From contig NW_027152031.1 of NCBI RefSeq assembly GCF_004359215.1, forward strand, positions 736,941-800,940: a stretch of DNA of 64,000 bases, read 5' to 3'. The position numbers and the translations under genes were made by a program. Shown in pieces: positions 22,614 through 32,796 of the stretch. The notes beneath the pieces are model-generated. The model made no database searches and was not told the DNA's origin. It saw only the letters and a list, made by a program, of their open reading frames with translations. The number at the start of each line of letters is the position of its first letter. Positions within the stretch are counted from its first letter, which is position 1. Source of the stretch: Bremia lactucae. Its lineage: Eukaryota; Oomycota; Peronosporomycetes; Peronosporales; Peronosporaceae.

Positions 22614-23092
22614 TGTAGCGCTACCTTGCTCCGTAAGTCAGAGGAAGACTTATTGACGCAAAGAGTCGCTTAGTTCTATAGAACTATTAGGTTTAACAAG
22701 CTAAATGAGTCGTACAAGCTCTTAAAGCTTACTGAATCCTAGTTCAAGGGATTCAGAAGTTCGTAGAACCAAGTGGCAACTAGTGCCCGAGAGCATTTAC
22801 CTTAGAAATGATTTTTCTCTCACAGATCAATGCGCAAGCCATAAGAAGGCACTAGACGCTTTAAGATCAAGTAGAGAACGGAAGTTTTTTTACTTATTTA
22901 AATCTAAATTTTACTCTAGCTAATTTAAATAGATTTCGGCCGCCAGATTTAGATCTGGCGGCTGCCACATTTGTTACCCATATCAAATGGGATTTTAGTA
23001 ATTACCTCTTTTAAATAGAACAAAAGGGTATTTTACCCATAAAGTAAATGTACCACAACAACGGTTTATTAACCTATGTGTACCCCATTACA
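22614..23092 (-). repeat. LTR-C, 3' LTR of element B1
   Basis: The plus text runs from TGTAGCGCTACCTTG to CCCCATTACA (479 bp). It matches 39276-39749 and 53533-54016, and the reverse complement of 54232-54717. Element sense is minus: integrase lies to the right and a polypurine tract abuts its element-5' end. Confidence 0.8.
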
Positions 23093-23101
23093 CCCTCCCC
23101 C
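23093..23101 (-). promoter_or_regulatory. polypurine tract
   Basis: On the minus strand GGGGGAGGG directly precedes TGTAATGGGG of the 3' LTR. This is the position of the plus-strand primer of LTR retrotransposons and fixes the element orientation. The same tract occurs at 39750-39758. Confidence 0.75.
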
Positions 23102-23204
23102 ATCAGACTGTTGACACCGAATGACAACATTCGCTTCGTTTCCTCTTTGAGGTTGAAATATAGCAACTACCTGTTTGGTTGTGTTTTGCATTTCTTTGTC
23201 GAAA

Positions 23205-24024
23205 ATGAGAACAAAGTGTAACTCACCGACCTCTAGCGACTTCCCTGACAATGAGTTGCAAATGAGTCACACTGCATCGGAGGAAAAAGCCGAAGAGCCT
23301 CGCTCATATACGCCTCGGCGTGTAGACGAGTCTCGTCGGCTCCAAATCCGTTCCCGGAACGTGGTACCGCGAACGTTTTAGCTCCATTGCACCGGACGCC
23401 GGACCCCGAATCCAATATCATCACGAATCCGCTCGATGAAGAGCAAGAGCGGGCATTCCTCATAGAGAAACAAGCTCGTCGTAGAGCTATCGAGATAGCG
23501 AAAGCTAAAGCTCATAGTGATTATAGATTCACCCACTTAGTGAGGTATAGCGTCTTAAAGAGATCGCCGGTCACAGCTTGGCCATCTAAATCTCTGGTGA
23601 CCCGGCGAGGACGCCGGAGGAGATCGCTGCTTGCGACGGTCTTCATGAGCAATACCTCACGCCAAAGGTAATGACGCGAGGTCAGTATCTGACGCGTTTA
23701 CGATATCAAGCCCGGGGGCTTCGGTGACCTCAATGAGGGAAATTCCGATCGTTTTGTTTCCAAACGAAACAAGAGCTAAAAACGAAGTCTCATTTGAGAA
23801 CTGGGTCCATCGGTCCCGTCGTCTCCGCAATATTTGGAATATTAGAGAGTCTGCAGGTGTGGCAGATGTTCGTTTGGAACGGAAGCTTCGCTTCGATTTC
23901 GCTAAGCTAAAACCAAAGGCCAGTTACGTTCAGCATTTATGCCACAAAACGAAGAAAGGTCTAGCCGATATTTCAGTGCTTCGGTTAACCGTGCAGCCAT
24001 GATCGAAGCCGCACTGAGGCTATA
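23205..24024 (+). CDS. antisense ORF (aORF) at the 3' end of element B1, frameshifted
   Basis: On the strand opposite to pol, between the 3' LTR and the chromodomain, three open segments (23205-23381, 23387-23671, 23724-24002) line up as one roughly 270-residue protein with two or three frameshifts. The N-terminal third is acidic and Ser-rich. The middle has DPESNIITNPL and a Lys/Arg/Ala helix (KQARRRAIEIAKAKAHS). The C-terminal third is basic: PARTPEEIAA, then TSMREIPIVLFPNETR, KNEVSFENW, RLERKLRFDFAKLK and HLCHKTKKGLADISVL. The copies at 39860-40692 and 60746-60451 share these blocks. Between copies 1 and 2 the differences fall mostly on third codon positions of this frame, which argues for real coding. 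The tail overlaps the end of the pol frame by about 100 bp. I do not recognise a domain; the function is unknown. Confidence 0.6.
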
Positions 24025-25363
24025 GATCCATCTAATCCCACTTCTAGTAATTGGAAGCGTCGATTGACGCGAGTTGACCCTGAGCTTGGCGCTCAAAAAT
24101 GTCAACGGCGTACGGGCAATCTCGCCAAAGAGGTATCTCAAACTCCCAAGAGTTTTCAGAAGTGAGGTACCCCACCACTTCACCAGATACTGGTATTGGC
24201 CCTTACGACGGCGTCGCTTTAAAGATTTCTTCACGTGAAACGGGAGGTTCCCTTGCGCATCAATCAGCGCGGGAGGGGCCCGAAATCTCGACGGAAGCAT
24301 TTGATGCTTTAAAGCAGGAGGTTAGAGCTCTTTTGAGGCGGTTCAGAACCGTCTTTCGATTCTGTAGCGTCCAGCAAGCTCGTTTAGAGGTCAGCTGGAC
24401 ATCCTGGTGAGGATGAAGCAATCTGCGGTACGACCGCCTGTCTCGGCGCACGCGCCTTTGAGTCCACGTGGAAAAGATCCCGATGTAGCTTAAGTGAGTC
24501 AACGTAGAACACTGAGTGTGAACGCAGCTTGCTAGGAAGGTTTAGCGTATAAGCTAGGCCCTTCTTGGCCACGACCGTAAATGGTCCAATAAAGCGCGGG
24601 CGCAATTTGGTCTTGAAAAAATCGCAGAAACCAAATTAGTAGGTAGATCTTTAGCGTTTAATAAAACTTGGTCTCCGAACGCATAAAAATGAATACAGCT
24701 TCTGCCATTGGCATCTTCTTCTTCTTTCTGTTTGTGTTGGCTATCAGCCATCGGGTCACGTACATATCTTAAGACACTAAATCGCGTCGCGGGAATCTCG
24801 TTTACTTGTTTCCATATGGTAACAGGGCTGATATCAGCAAACCTATCGGCTAACCCCCCCATCCAAGCCCTGAGCTACGTAGTGGTATCGTTAACGGAAC
24901 GCGTTTAGTCTGGCCATCGGTCTGCGGATAGTCCGCTGTGGACATGTGCAATCTGCGGCGAAGCACTCGGAAAATCGATTCCAGAATTTACCCGTGAAAT
25001 GGAAGTCTCGATCCGAGACAATTGTCACAGGCAATCCGTGTTGTCGAAACACGCGATTGATGAACAGCCTTGTTGTACCTTCACCATCAAAAGTATTCGG
25101 CACAGCCGCTAAATGAGATATTTTGCTCAATCGGTCAGCAAATACCACAATGCCAGTGTTACTGGCCGAAAATTTTGGTAGGCCGAAACAAAATCCATGC
25201 TAATGGACTCCCAACTCCTGGTGGGTAGGTACAGACGTGCAAGGTTCAGCCGCGGGAGCTGAGGGTTTAACCCGTGGCAAGTTTCTTACGTGCAAACGTA
25301 TGTGCTAACCCATTTGTAAAGCTTGGGTCACCAATAAATCTCGCTTGTACAGCCTTGCCCCAA
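23902..25363 (-). pseudogene. integrase and chromodomain of element B1
   Basis: The frames 25148-24891 (VFADRLSKISHLAAVPNTFD and SDRDFHFTGKFW, integrase core with two catalytic Asp), 24862-24554 (middle part), 24605-24384 (RPRFIGPFTVV..LPSKLRSHSVFYVDSLK, the GPY/F-type C-terminal module) and 24300-23902 (LKRRRRKGQYQYLVKWWG, chromodomain aromatic cage with YLVKWW) follow in order. This is the chromodomain (chromovirus) branch of Ty3/gypsy, whose integrase is thought to target marked chromatin. In family C copy 2 the chromodomain reads YLVKWQGYPSFESSWEF, the canonical form. Bases 24368-25363 are shared almost exactly with 41020-42015. Confidence 0.8.
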
Positions 25364-25872
25364 TGTTCCACAGTCCCCGTTAAGTACACTTGGTGTAATT
25401 AAGGGGATGGTCAATTACTTAAATAAAGTAATTAGACCCACCACTCGGGTGTGGTTCACATTTGTGACCAACCCTTATGTATGTGATGCACATGGGTGCA
25501 TTCACTTTAGAAGGGATGACGCCTAGCGTCATCCGTTACGCGAGGTATCTAGAAGGATACGCTTGCGATACATATCAAGTGTTATCAACAGAGATGACAT
25601 TTTTGATTTAAAAGATAGGTACTTATATTTAATACGATTACATATAATTCAGTCTGAAAACTACTTCCTACTTAGTAAGTGCGCACGAGGAGCCGGATAA
25701 CCGCTCCCATGACGATACTTTACTAGAGTACTTAGTGCGTTGGGTGAGGTCGCTAAAGAGCCCACCATAACTACCTCACTACACGCAAGAGAAGACGGTC
25801 TAGCCGCTTCCTCGCTGTCCTAGGGTGTGTTCTTAAGTAGAGCGCGGTCGCATCAAGACGTGCCCGCCAACG
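25364..25872 (+). repeat. LTR-D inside the B1 mosaic
   Basis: It begins TGTTCCACAGTCCCCGTTAAG and ends near GACGTGCCCGCCAAC, where the expected CTACA is mutated. It matches the reverse complement of 51413-51908 and, apart from coordinates, 42016-42524. Left of it pol reads minus; right of it pol reads plus. Confidence 0.75.
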
Positions 25873-25879
25873 GCTTTAA

Positions 25880-26200
25880 ACATTCAAATGCCTGAGTTAA
25901 TAAACTCCACTGTTGAAAACATTATTTATTCAGTCCGACTCAGAAAAAGGGAGCTCTGCAACGAGCTCTAAAAAGCACTGAATCGGCCTTTTTAAAGGTC
26001 AGCACGTTTGCGTGCAAGGATACATCGATTTTTCATCGATAACAACATGTTGCTTTATTGAACGGATGCCGCTAATACCCCGCGCATCGTTGGTCCCTAT
26101 GATGAGGATTTAAAGAATCGGATTGTCTATGAGGCGCATGATACTGTCCTTGGTGGTCTTGTCGGTGTGCGGTTGGAAGAGGTGCGTTAGCCAAGGGAGC
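25880..26200 (+). pseudogene. integrase N-terminal fragment
   Basis: The sequence AGGTCAGCACGTTTGCGTGCAAGG..ATCGATTTTTCATCGATAACAAC..TTGCTTTATTG aligns with 58615-58680 of element C2 (TGCCGGCACGTTTGCGCGCAAGG..TTGCTTTATTG), the RNase H-integrase linker. GAGGCGCATGATACTGTCCTTGG then matches the integrase HDTVLGGH zinc-finger region. It is cut near 26200. Confidence 0.55.
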
Positions 26201-26279
26201 AACGGCACCCGCTTCCCAGTCGAAGGTCGTGGTGACTCGAAGAACGAGTACCCGACATATTAGGACGATCAAAGGCACG

Positions 26280-27660
26280 TCTTAACGAGTGACCTTTGGA
26301 TCAGTCCCTAATAAAGAGGACGGCCCATTGAACGAGGTGTTCGAGGCCGTCAATGACGAAATTGCGGAGGCATCCTCATTTGAGGGCTCCGGCAAGTCTT
26401 TAAATCTGCCGAGTAGATAGTAAATTTTCCGGAGATGCCGTGGGATCTGCTCCTTGCCGAATTAAAGGAAGAAAAGATCCACAAAGTAGTCACACCAGTT
26501 CCAGAAGAGAACTTGTTGAGCTGTTGCTCATCGTCCACATTGGACGAGAGCGTCCTAGAAACGGACAAAAATAACGGCTCGCTGCCCAAGGCTGGGATGC
26601 CTTGAGAGACAGTCCCTTCTTCAAAAGTTTGCAGAAACATCTCGATGCGTTTCCAGAGGAAGTGCCGAGCCGCCTACCAGCAGATCGAGGCATCGGGCAC
26701 GAAATAGACCTCGAGCCTGGCACCAAGCATTGTGTGACCAAGCAATGGCCGTTACCGAAAGAACATATTGATTATATCGATGAGTTCTTCGACAAGCGAG
26801 CCAAGGCGGGACATGTGCGTGAGAGCAAATCGCCTCACTGCAGCCCGACCTTTGTGTGCGTAAAGCCACCGTGGATGGCGCGCGTGGTTCATGCTTATAA
26901 TAAGCTGAACACGGCAACCATACCTTCTCAAACGTCAATCCCGCGGAAAGATGTCTTGTTGAACTCCATGGAAATGTCAACTATCTTTTCCGCGTTGGAT
27001 TTAAAGGGTGGCAACTATCAGGTACTCATGAGAGAGTCCGATGTAGCCAAATCAGCTGTAAGCACCCCAAGCGGTATGCTTTGGAAGTGGCTTGTGATGC
27101 CTAAAGGCTTGAAAAACGCACCAGCGACATTCAACCGAGTGGTCGCTCACGTGATGCGTCAGCACCGTGCCTACGCACCCCATTACTTTGACGATGCATT
27201 CGTGCATAGTAGGGCCGAGGACGGGCTGAGCGCAATAGAGTCGCAAAAGCGTCATTTAGACGCTGTGATGCAGACCGAAGGACGCCCAATTTTACGTCAA
27301 CTTGCAAAAGTGCGTCACAGTCCCCGAGATACCTGTGCTACGCTGCATCGTAGGTACACATGGTGTACGAGCAGACCCAGACAAGGTAATATCGGTGAAG
27401 GCATGGCCAATCCCACGGCATGTGAGGGATTTGCGCCAATTCTTCGGACTCGATATTTTTTGCATAAATATAGCAAGAATTATGCTGAGCAAACTAAACC
27501 ATTATCTGACCTCCTTAAAAAGGACGCAGAATGGGTTTTGTTAAAATAATTAGAAGATGCGTTCACATCAGTGAAGCAGTCTCTTGTGGAGGCACCGGTC
27601 TTGGCATTGCCAGACGCGGATAAGCCCTTTCGCTTCGTCTGCGATGCAAGTAATTTTGAA
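26280..27660 (+). mobile_element. family-D protease-RT linker, RT and start of RNase H
   Basis: The linker around 26440-26600 encodes PWDLLLAELKEEKIHK in frame pieces. RT then runs 26602-27549, and RNase H starts at 27585 (ALPDADKPFRFVCDAS, first catalytic Asp). At about 27655 the RNase H is cut and minus-strand protease begins. The order integrase fragment then RT on the same strand shows a junction of two copies. Confidence 0.75.
26602..27549 (+). CDS. reverse transcriptase fragment of family D, left copy
   Basis: The 315-residue frame carries the RT fingers and palm: SRLPADRGIGHEIDLEPGTK, HVRESKSPHCSPTFV, VVHAYNKLNTATIP, FSALDLKGGNYQ (motif A, catalytic Asp), VMPKGLKNAPATFN (motif B) and HYFDDAFVHSRA (motif C). 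A deletion shortens CVKKPNGKWR to CVKPPWMAR. After about residue 225 the true RT frame switches to the overlapping frame 27302-27544 (EIPVLRCIVGTHGVRADPDK), so the enzyme is frameshifted. The start given is internal. The right copy is 43254-44405. Confidence 0.8.
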   Translation: MRDSPFFKSLQKHLDAFPEEVPSRLPADRGIGHEIDLEPGTKHCVTKQWPLPKEHIDYIDEFFDKRAKAGHVRESKSPHCSPTFVCVKPPWMARVVHAYNKLNTATIPSQTSIPRKDVLLNSMEMSTIFSALDLKGGNYQVLMRESDVAKSAVSTPSGMLWKWLVMPKGLKNAPATFNRVVAHVMRQHRAYAPHYFDDAFVHSRAEDGLSAIESQKRHLDAVMQTEGRPILRQLAKVRHSPRDTCATLHRRYTWCTSRPRQGNIGEGMANPTACEGFAPILRTRYFLHKYSKNYAEQTKPLSDLLKKDAEWVLLK

Positions 27661-27958
27661 GTTCACAGTGCTAGGTGTGGAGAGTCCGTATGACCTCATC
27701 CTAGGCATTCCACGGTTGCCAAAACACCAATTTCTTTTTACAAGAGAACTCACTAAAGCTGAAGGCGAGTTCTACCTGAACTCCCTTAAACTTAACGAGC
27801 GCGCCGTTTGCTAAACGAACGGTCGGCTCTTCTCGCTTGCCATCCGGGCAAAGCGAATCAAACATCGCCGGTCTCTTTCTCAGAACCGCGAGTTTTACAA
27901 GATTTTGTGATGCACCCGAATCCACTAGGAGGACTATACAAAATGTCAAACTTGCCAA
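27655..27958 (-). pseudogene. family-D aspartic protease fragment
   Basis: The minus frame contains LLVDSGASQNLVK, the retropepsin catalytic DSGA motif, followed by TVRLANGALVKFKGVQVELA (flap region). GMESPYDLILG is the expected end and is partly present near 27690. It abuts plus-strand RNase H at 27655, a fold-back junction. Confidence 0.75.
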
Positions 27959-28705
27959 ATAAAGAACGGTATATATTCAGCACCATTAATGCAATTAAGT
28001 GCAGGAAACACTGGAATTATGTGCAATAATATCATCGTGTAAATGTAAGAAATATGCAGAGCTTTTTACTGTCTGTATCCTGATATATTGTTTTTACGCC
28101 AGAGATTATTTCTTTTTGCTTTTCTTAATGTCGAATATTTGTGTTCCCTAAACCCCAATGTAAGTTTTCAGATAAATGTTCCTGAGATATCAATTTAGAA
28201 ATAATAATGCTAATCAAATTTAAGGCTATATTCCAACACTTGTGGTTAAGTAAATTAGCGACGGGCGGCTGGTAAATTCCGAGCACCTGTCGAGATGTGC
28301 AGAATTAGATTGACACGGCTCGTCTAATTGCCATTTGCTCATCCCAGTAAGGTCGTTCCACTTTTCTTGTGGTCACGCTCCCGCTGGTCATATCGTTAAA
28401 AGTCATATCACAAAGAGCGTGTTCGGTACGATCCAGTGAAATTGACTTGTGGGCTGTTACTTTATTGTCGGACAATTTCTTGCTGCCTTGGGTTTGTAAA
28501 CTATTAGCACCTTGAAACGTGCATGTGCATGGCTTCGCGGAAAAGAAATAAAAAATATATTCAGCTTAACGCGCCCCACGAAGAAGAAGAAAAAGTAATT
28601 CTCTGAAGCGATTTTGTAAAAGCACATGGCAAAGTAAAGTGTCGAATGCGCGTATTTTCCAAGGGCATTTTCGAATTTTCACTAAACGCCTCAGTATTCA
28701 ATACG
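27959..28705. other. intergenic, promoter side of the temptin-like gene
   Basis: AT-rich sequence between the last retroelement remnant and the first host gene. I see no open frame, RNA gene or repeat in it. Confidence 0.5.
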
Positions 28706-29302
28706 ATGGTCCGTTCGATTGACGGTTTGGTGACTCTAGCAGTCTTAGTGCCATCGACAGTAACCGGGTACGCCAAATATAGCGAGCTCGTGCCTAATGG
28801 CGGCAACGTACCCGGCAACGAAAACATTGGTCACCTCGACCCAGCGGGCGAGACTGGACTCAGTACTTTTGGTGAGGCCTTCTCCAAGGCTGGTAATGCC
28901 TGGGGAGCCACGCTTTGCCAGGCCGACGACGATGGCGATGGGTTTACTAACGGCCAGGAGCTGGGAGACCCATGCTGCGTGTGGACAACGGCCAGTGCGA
29001 TTGGATTAATTACAGACGGGATTAGCGACCCAGCGGATGCCTCAAAGACTCCTAGTAACAGCGAGCTTCAAGCAGGGTGCTCTAGTAGCGCTTCTTCGAC
29101 TGTGGCCAATTTTACAGGCAGTGGCGGCTCGTTGGGCGCCGTAGTGGGCACGGTTACGCCTGCAGGGCCTTCCGTGGCAGAGATACCGCCTGATGATGAC
29201 GAGGACGACTCATCTGAGAGCGCCGTGATTGCCGGTGCCTCGGTGGCGACTGTCAGCTTTGTAACCTTGGGCGTTGCTACTGTCGTGGCTTTATTATTGT
29301 GA
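28706..29302 (+). CDS. secreted temptin-like protein with C-terminal membrane/GPI tail
   Basis: 198 residues from the chosen Met. An upstream in-frame Met at 28646 adds 20 residues without a signal peptide, so the second Met is preferred because it opens MVRSIDGLVTLAVLVPSTVTG, a good signal peptide. The mature part (YAKYSELVPNGGNVPG, FSKAGNAWGATLCQADDDGD and NGQELGDPCCVW) is the temptin Cys/Cys domain, named after the Aplysia attractin-associated pheromone and abundant among secreted oomycete proteins. The DDDGDGFTNGQELG segment looks like a divalent-cation loop. A Ser/Gly linker, an acidic DDDEDDSSES patch and a hydrophobic C-terminus (VATVSFVTLGVATVVALLL) follow, as in GPI-anchored proteins. 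It is intron-free. The role is unknown; cell-surface or wall adhesion is a guess. Confidence 0.85.
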   Translation: MVRSIDGLVTLAVLVPSTVTGYAKYSELVPNGGNVPGNENIGHLDPAGETGLSTFGEAFSKAGNAWGATLCQADDDGDGFTNGQELGDPCCVWTTASAIGLITDGISDPADASKTPSNSELQAGCSSSASSTVANFTGSGGSLGAVVGTVTPAGPSVAEIPPDDDEDDSSESAVIAGASVATVSFVTLGVATVVALLL

Positions 29303-29552
29303 TAATATGTGACGTGTGATATAAGAGTAATCGAACACCGAGTTATGGAAGTATAAAATCATTGTATATATTTTAAGTGCATTGACCTCTCCAATAGCAT
29401 TTCTTGAATAAAACCATTGACGACGGCGTGACAATAATTGACATTAATAGACACCGTCTTTTGCAACAAAAAGGGACAAACGACGCCAAAGTCGCTAGAT
29501 TGTTGCCATGGCAAATTCAAGTGGCAACAAACAGGAACCACCAGTTGGGTCT

Positions 29553-30050
29553 TTACTTGGACGATGGAATGACAAACACAACGACGAGAATGACGACAAG
29601 CGTGGCAATGACACCGTATAACTTGCAAACCTGCATCCACATAAAACCTATGAGCCCACTAGTACAAATAGCACTACTAGCAAGTGGACATGCCTTCTTT
29701 TTACGCGCATTCACGTCCCGTGCGGTCTGTTCTTCTCTTGCAATATCGTGCGTGGCCGTGTCCATTCGCTAATAAAAAAAAAAACCGGCCACAAAAAAAC
29801 ATACGTGTGGCATCAAAACCCATTAAATCGCAACTTGCAAATGTTTTTTACGTACGTTGCTAATGTCATCAATCATGACGTTTTGCTCAAGGACTTCGCC
29901 ATTAATCGCATGCGCGTGGTTCTTAAGACCCACGACGCCGCCGTGAATCTGGTCGAGCAGCGCATCCTGTCGCGCTAAATCGTCTGCACGGCGCTGGTCA
30001 AATTGTTGCTGTGCTTCCATGTTGCGGTAGTTCTCGTCGCCGTTGGGCAT
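29553..30050 (-). CDS. Qc-type SNARE (syntaxin-8/SYP5-like), two exons
   Basis: Exon 1 is 30050-29856 (65 codons). An 87-bp intron (29855-29769, donor GTACGT, acceptor TTATTAG after a pyrimidine run) interrupts it in phase 0. Exon 2 is 29768-29553. The 136-residue product is one SNARE helix plus a C-terminal anchor. The heptad block LLDQIHGGVVGLKNHAHAIN, then EVLEQNVMIDDISN continuing into RMDTATHDIAREEQ, has Gln of EQN at the zero layer. That, with the short N-terminus, suggests a Qc or Bet1/syntaxin-8-like protein acting in membrane fusion. The tail KLYGVIATLVVILVVVFVI is a single transmembrane anchor with few residues after it. A Cys/Gly/Met-rich stretch between helix and anchor (residues about 92-115) is unusual and could hide a second, unspliced intron. 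Confidence 0.8.
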
Positions 30051-32796
30051 GCTAGTTTAAAGGAGGAGGAAGGGCTCTCGAGTACGAGAGAAGGCGAGTT
30101 TCGCGTTATAAAATGCGATCGCGAGGACGGTAGAGATTTGCAGCTGGTGTGGCTGGCTTCTTTTAGTTGCTAAAAGAGAGGTGCGACGGCCTTTTTGGAC
30201 ACTTGAAAAAGGGGAAGCAGTTGAGGCTCGTAGTATTTGCTTGTGGATTTTACGGAAGGGGTGAAACAGGGCAATCGTTACAACGTGAAAAACTCCTACG
30301 TCGCAACACGTTCGAACTTTGCAGCTTTGGGTGAGTTCTTGAAACTTACATTGTGGTTTCATACATGGGGGGACCTTTATTGGTGCGATTCGTGTGCAGG
30401 GTATAGATTGTGATGGATTGTTGGAATAATCCACACGGCTGTGGCTGCGAAAACCATGCCGGATTTTTTTGCAGTACCCTATGCTAGAGATATGCAATTT
30501 CTTATGGAATTTCAGTGGCAAGCAGTTATTTATACAAATAATGCACAAAACGTTTTACTAATCAGTCACGTCGCTCCAGTAAATGACGTTCACTCGTAAT
30601 TTATGATGGCCTTTTATACTTTCTAAAAGGACATGTCAACAAGTCACTTTACCTAATCCCCTTTTAGTTTTTTTCAAGGAAACTGAGATCTTTGGACAAT
30701 CCTATTTTTCACACGAACACCTAGGTATAACAATTCGGTGCACCTCTGAATATAGCGTACTGCGGTTGCAGGAAAGTTTACTACAACATTTTGGGAGCTT
30801 TGTTCTGATTATAATGGCAGAGCTCGAGCACATCGATATATATCAAACAAGCATCGCTTAAGGTCGCAATCTGTTGTTTTGCTGCTATGTAACACGATAT
30901 TGTAAAATATGAAGCCTTTTTTGGTAAATATGTGGTCTGTACAAATTTCGTCGCCACATTTTAAGGGAAAACCGGTACACCCCTTATGTATGCCACTCCC
31001 TCTAAATGATATTGGGAATCGGAAAAGTAACACCCCTAATTTAATTATCTACCTCGATATTGATGAGAGTCCCCTAAATTATATCAGGGACACCCTATAA
31101 TGAGCCTATGTAAGTGTAATAGGTGTGACAGCCGGTGACACAGTGTAATGGTACAACTTCTCTTAGTATCCGGACTTCATGCTTAAAGTCTTTGTGCAGG
31201 CTTTTGAGCTGGCTTCCTGATGTGCCGACGAAACCAAATTTTGGAATGTTGTTGATTTTGCGATGCTCATATCATACATAAATTTATGTTGTCATTAATC
31301 TGAAACTTAAATTCAATGATAAGAAATAAACTGGCGGGTGGTTGCAATTTTGGCTCTGCACCAATTGTAGGCGTAATATTTTGCTAAGTAAAGGAAGTTT
31401 GGACACCTGAAAGACAGACTAACATAAAGGCATTTACAGTTGCCTTGAGATTCAAAATTTGAATAAGGAAATTAATAATACGATAGAAATTTATTTCTAT
31501 TTATTTTCAAGTTGGCCGTGGAATTTGCTCTTATATTATGAATCTTTGAATCCATTCTAATTAATATAGCACAAATTCATTTGTTGATTAGTAAGTATAA
31601 TCTTTATAAATTAAATTATAGGGATACCATTTCGTGCAAGTCGTGTCGCAATTGCACCAATAGTTTGCCGACGTGAATCGATGGAGCCATTAGCATGTGG
31701 TTCGGCAGGTTCATTGGTGATGGCATCAAAAAGAAGTTCTGGCAGTGCCGTTTACATAAACGTTACTTGCGTCCTTCGGATTTTACCATGGCATTTCGGC
31801 TGTAACCTGTGCCTTGAAAACATTCGGCCTGCCATCTACAACTTTTCCTTTACAGATTCCACAATTTGACCGTTGCAAACGAGCTGGAGATTAGAAAATT
31901 CCCAGTGTAGTACCAGACCCGGACATCCACTGGTAAAGTTAATTATTTTGAAACATTGACGCATAGAATATGATAAGCGAGGTCTTGTAACCCGAGTTAC
32001 GCGTGCATGGGAATCTTTGTAAAAAAAATTAAACACATTCAACTTGCCAACCATGACCTTACTAAAGTGCGTTACGGGTAAGTCTGGACAGTGTAGCAAT
32101 TGGGAGGCGTTGGGGGGTAACGAGTCTGGCAACAGGTTTTAGCTAGAGCCAGATTTCTCTCGCTTGCAGTCGGCGCTAGCGCAAGTGCTCATTGCCTCAC
32201 TGAAAGGTTGGTAGTCCCGCTTGCACATTAAATGTGGTTACGACAGAAGAAATGGTACTTGCGTTCTTTTTCATAAAAAACACGTCGAAAGCTAATCATA
32301 AAATTTGGCTCTAAATCAAGACTTGCGTTATCTTACACACCAATCACACATAAAGAAAAACCTCATCACAACAATAATGCCGAGGTGAACTTACACGCCA
32401 TAAAAAACACAAGTGGTAACTCCACGAGTTTTATTTTTGATCCAGCTTCCATTTGTCTAGTGCTGCGTGACTTCGTCACGTTGTAGCATTGTCGTCCGTC
32501 CGTGACCTCTTCGTTGTGTGTAGTTTCTCAAGATCCTTTGACGTTGTAGCACAGACGACGACAACATGGTATTGATAACCAAATCGTTTCTTTTTCAAAT
32601 TAAGGCAATTTTAAACAATACAATTTTGTGCGATTTCAAAACGTAAGTGTTAAACTCGCACTTCTTACTTCTTACTTTCTTACTGCAACGATAATTTTAA
32701 TTTAAGTACCTCGTTTTCGTGAAGCCACGGATGGTCCTCATTAAATAATTGACCTTCTCTGCAGAGCATTGCCCCCCTTCCTGCACTACTCACCTC
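30051..32796. other. 2.7-kb intergenic region, no gene supported
   Basis: AT-rich sequence. The longest minus frame (30548-30057) has no recognisable motif and covers the upstream region of the SNARE gene, so I treat it as chance. No RNA gene or retroelement block was seen. A GTAAGT at 32066 and a TTGCAG at about 32172 could bound an intron, but the resulting peptide is under 30 residues. Confidence 0.45.

Noticed and set aside
23387..23671. First reading of the plus-strand frames near 23 kb as gag of a plus element with a 5' LTR at 22614
   Set aside because: Integrase, chromodomain and the polypurine tract all point to a minus element, so the LTR is a 3' LTR and the frames are antisense.
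30057..30548. 163-codon minus-strand open frame upstream of the SNARE gene
   Set aside because: No motif, odd composition (many Cys, His and Ser in a sequence that looks like random translation), and it occupies the SNARE promoter region.
32041..32270. Possible two-exon gene using GTAAGT at 32066 and TTGCAG at about 32172
   Set aside because: The predicted peptide is under 30 residues with no feature; the splice-like signals are probably chance.
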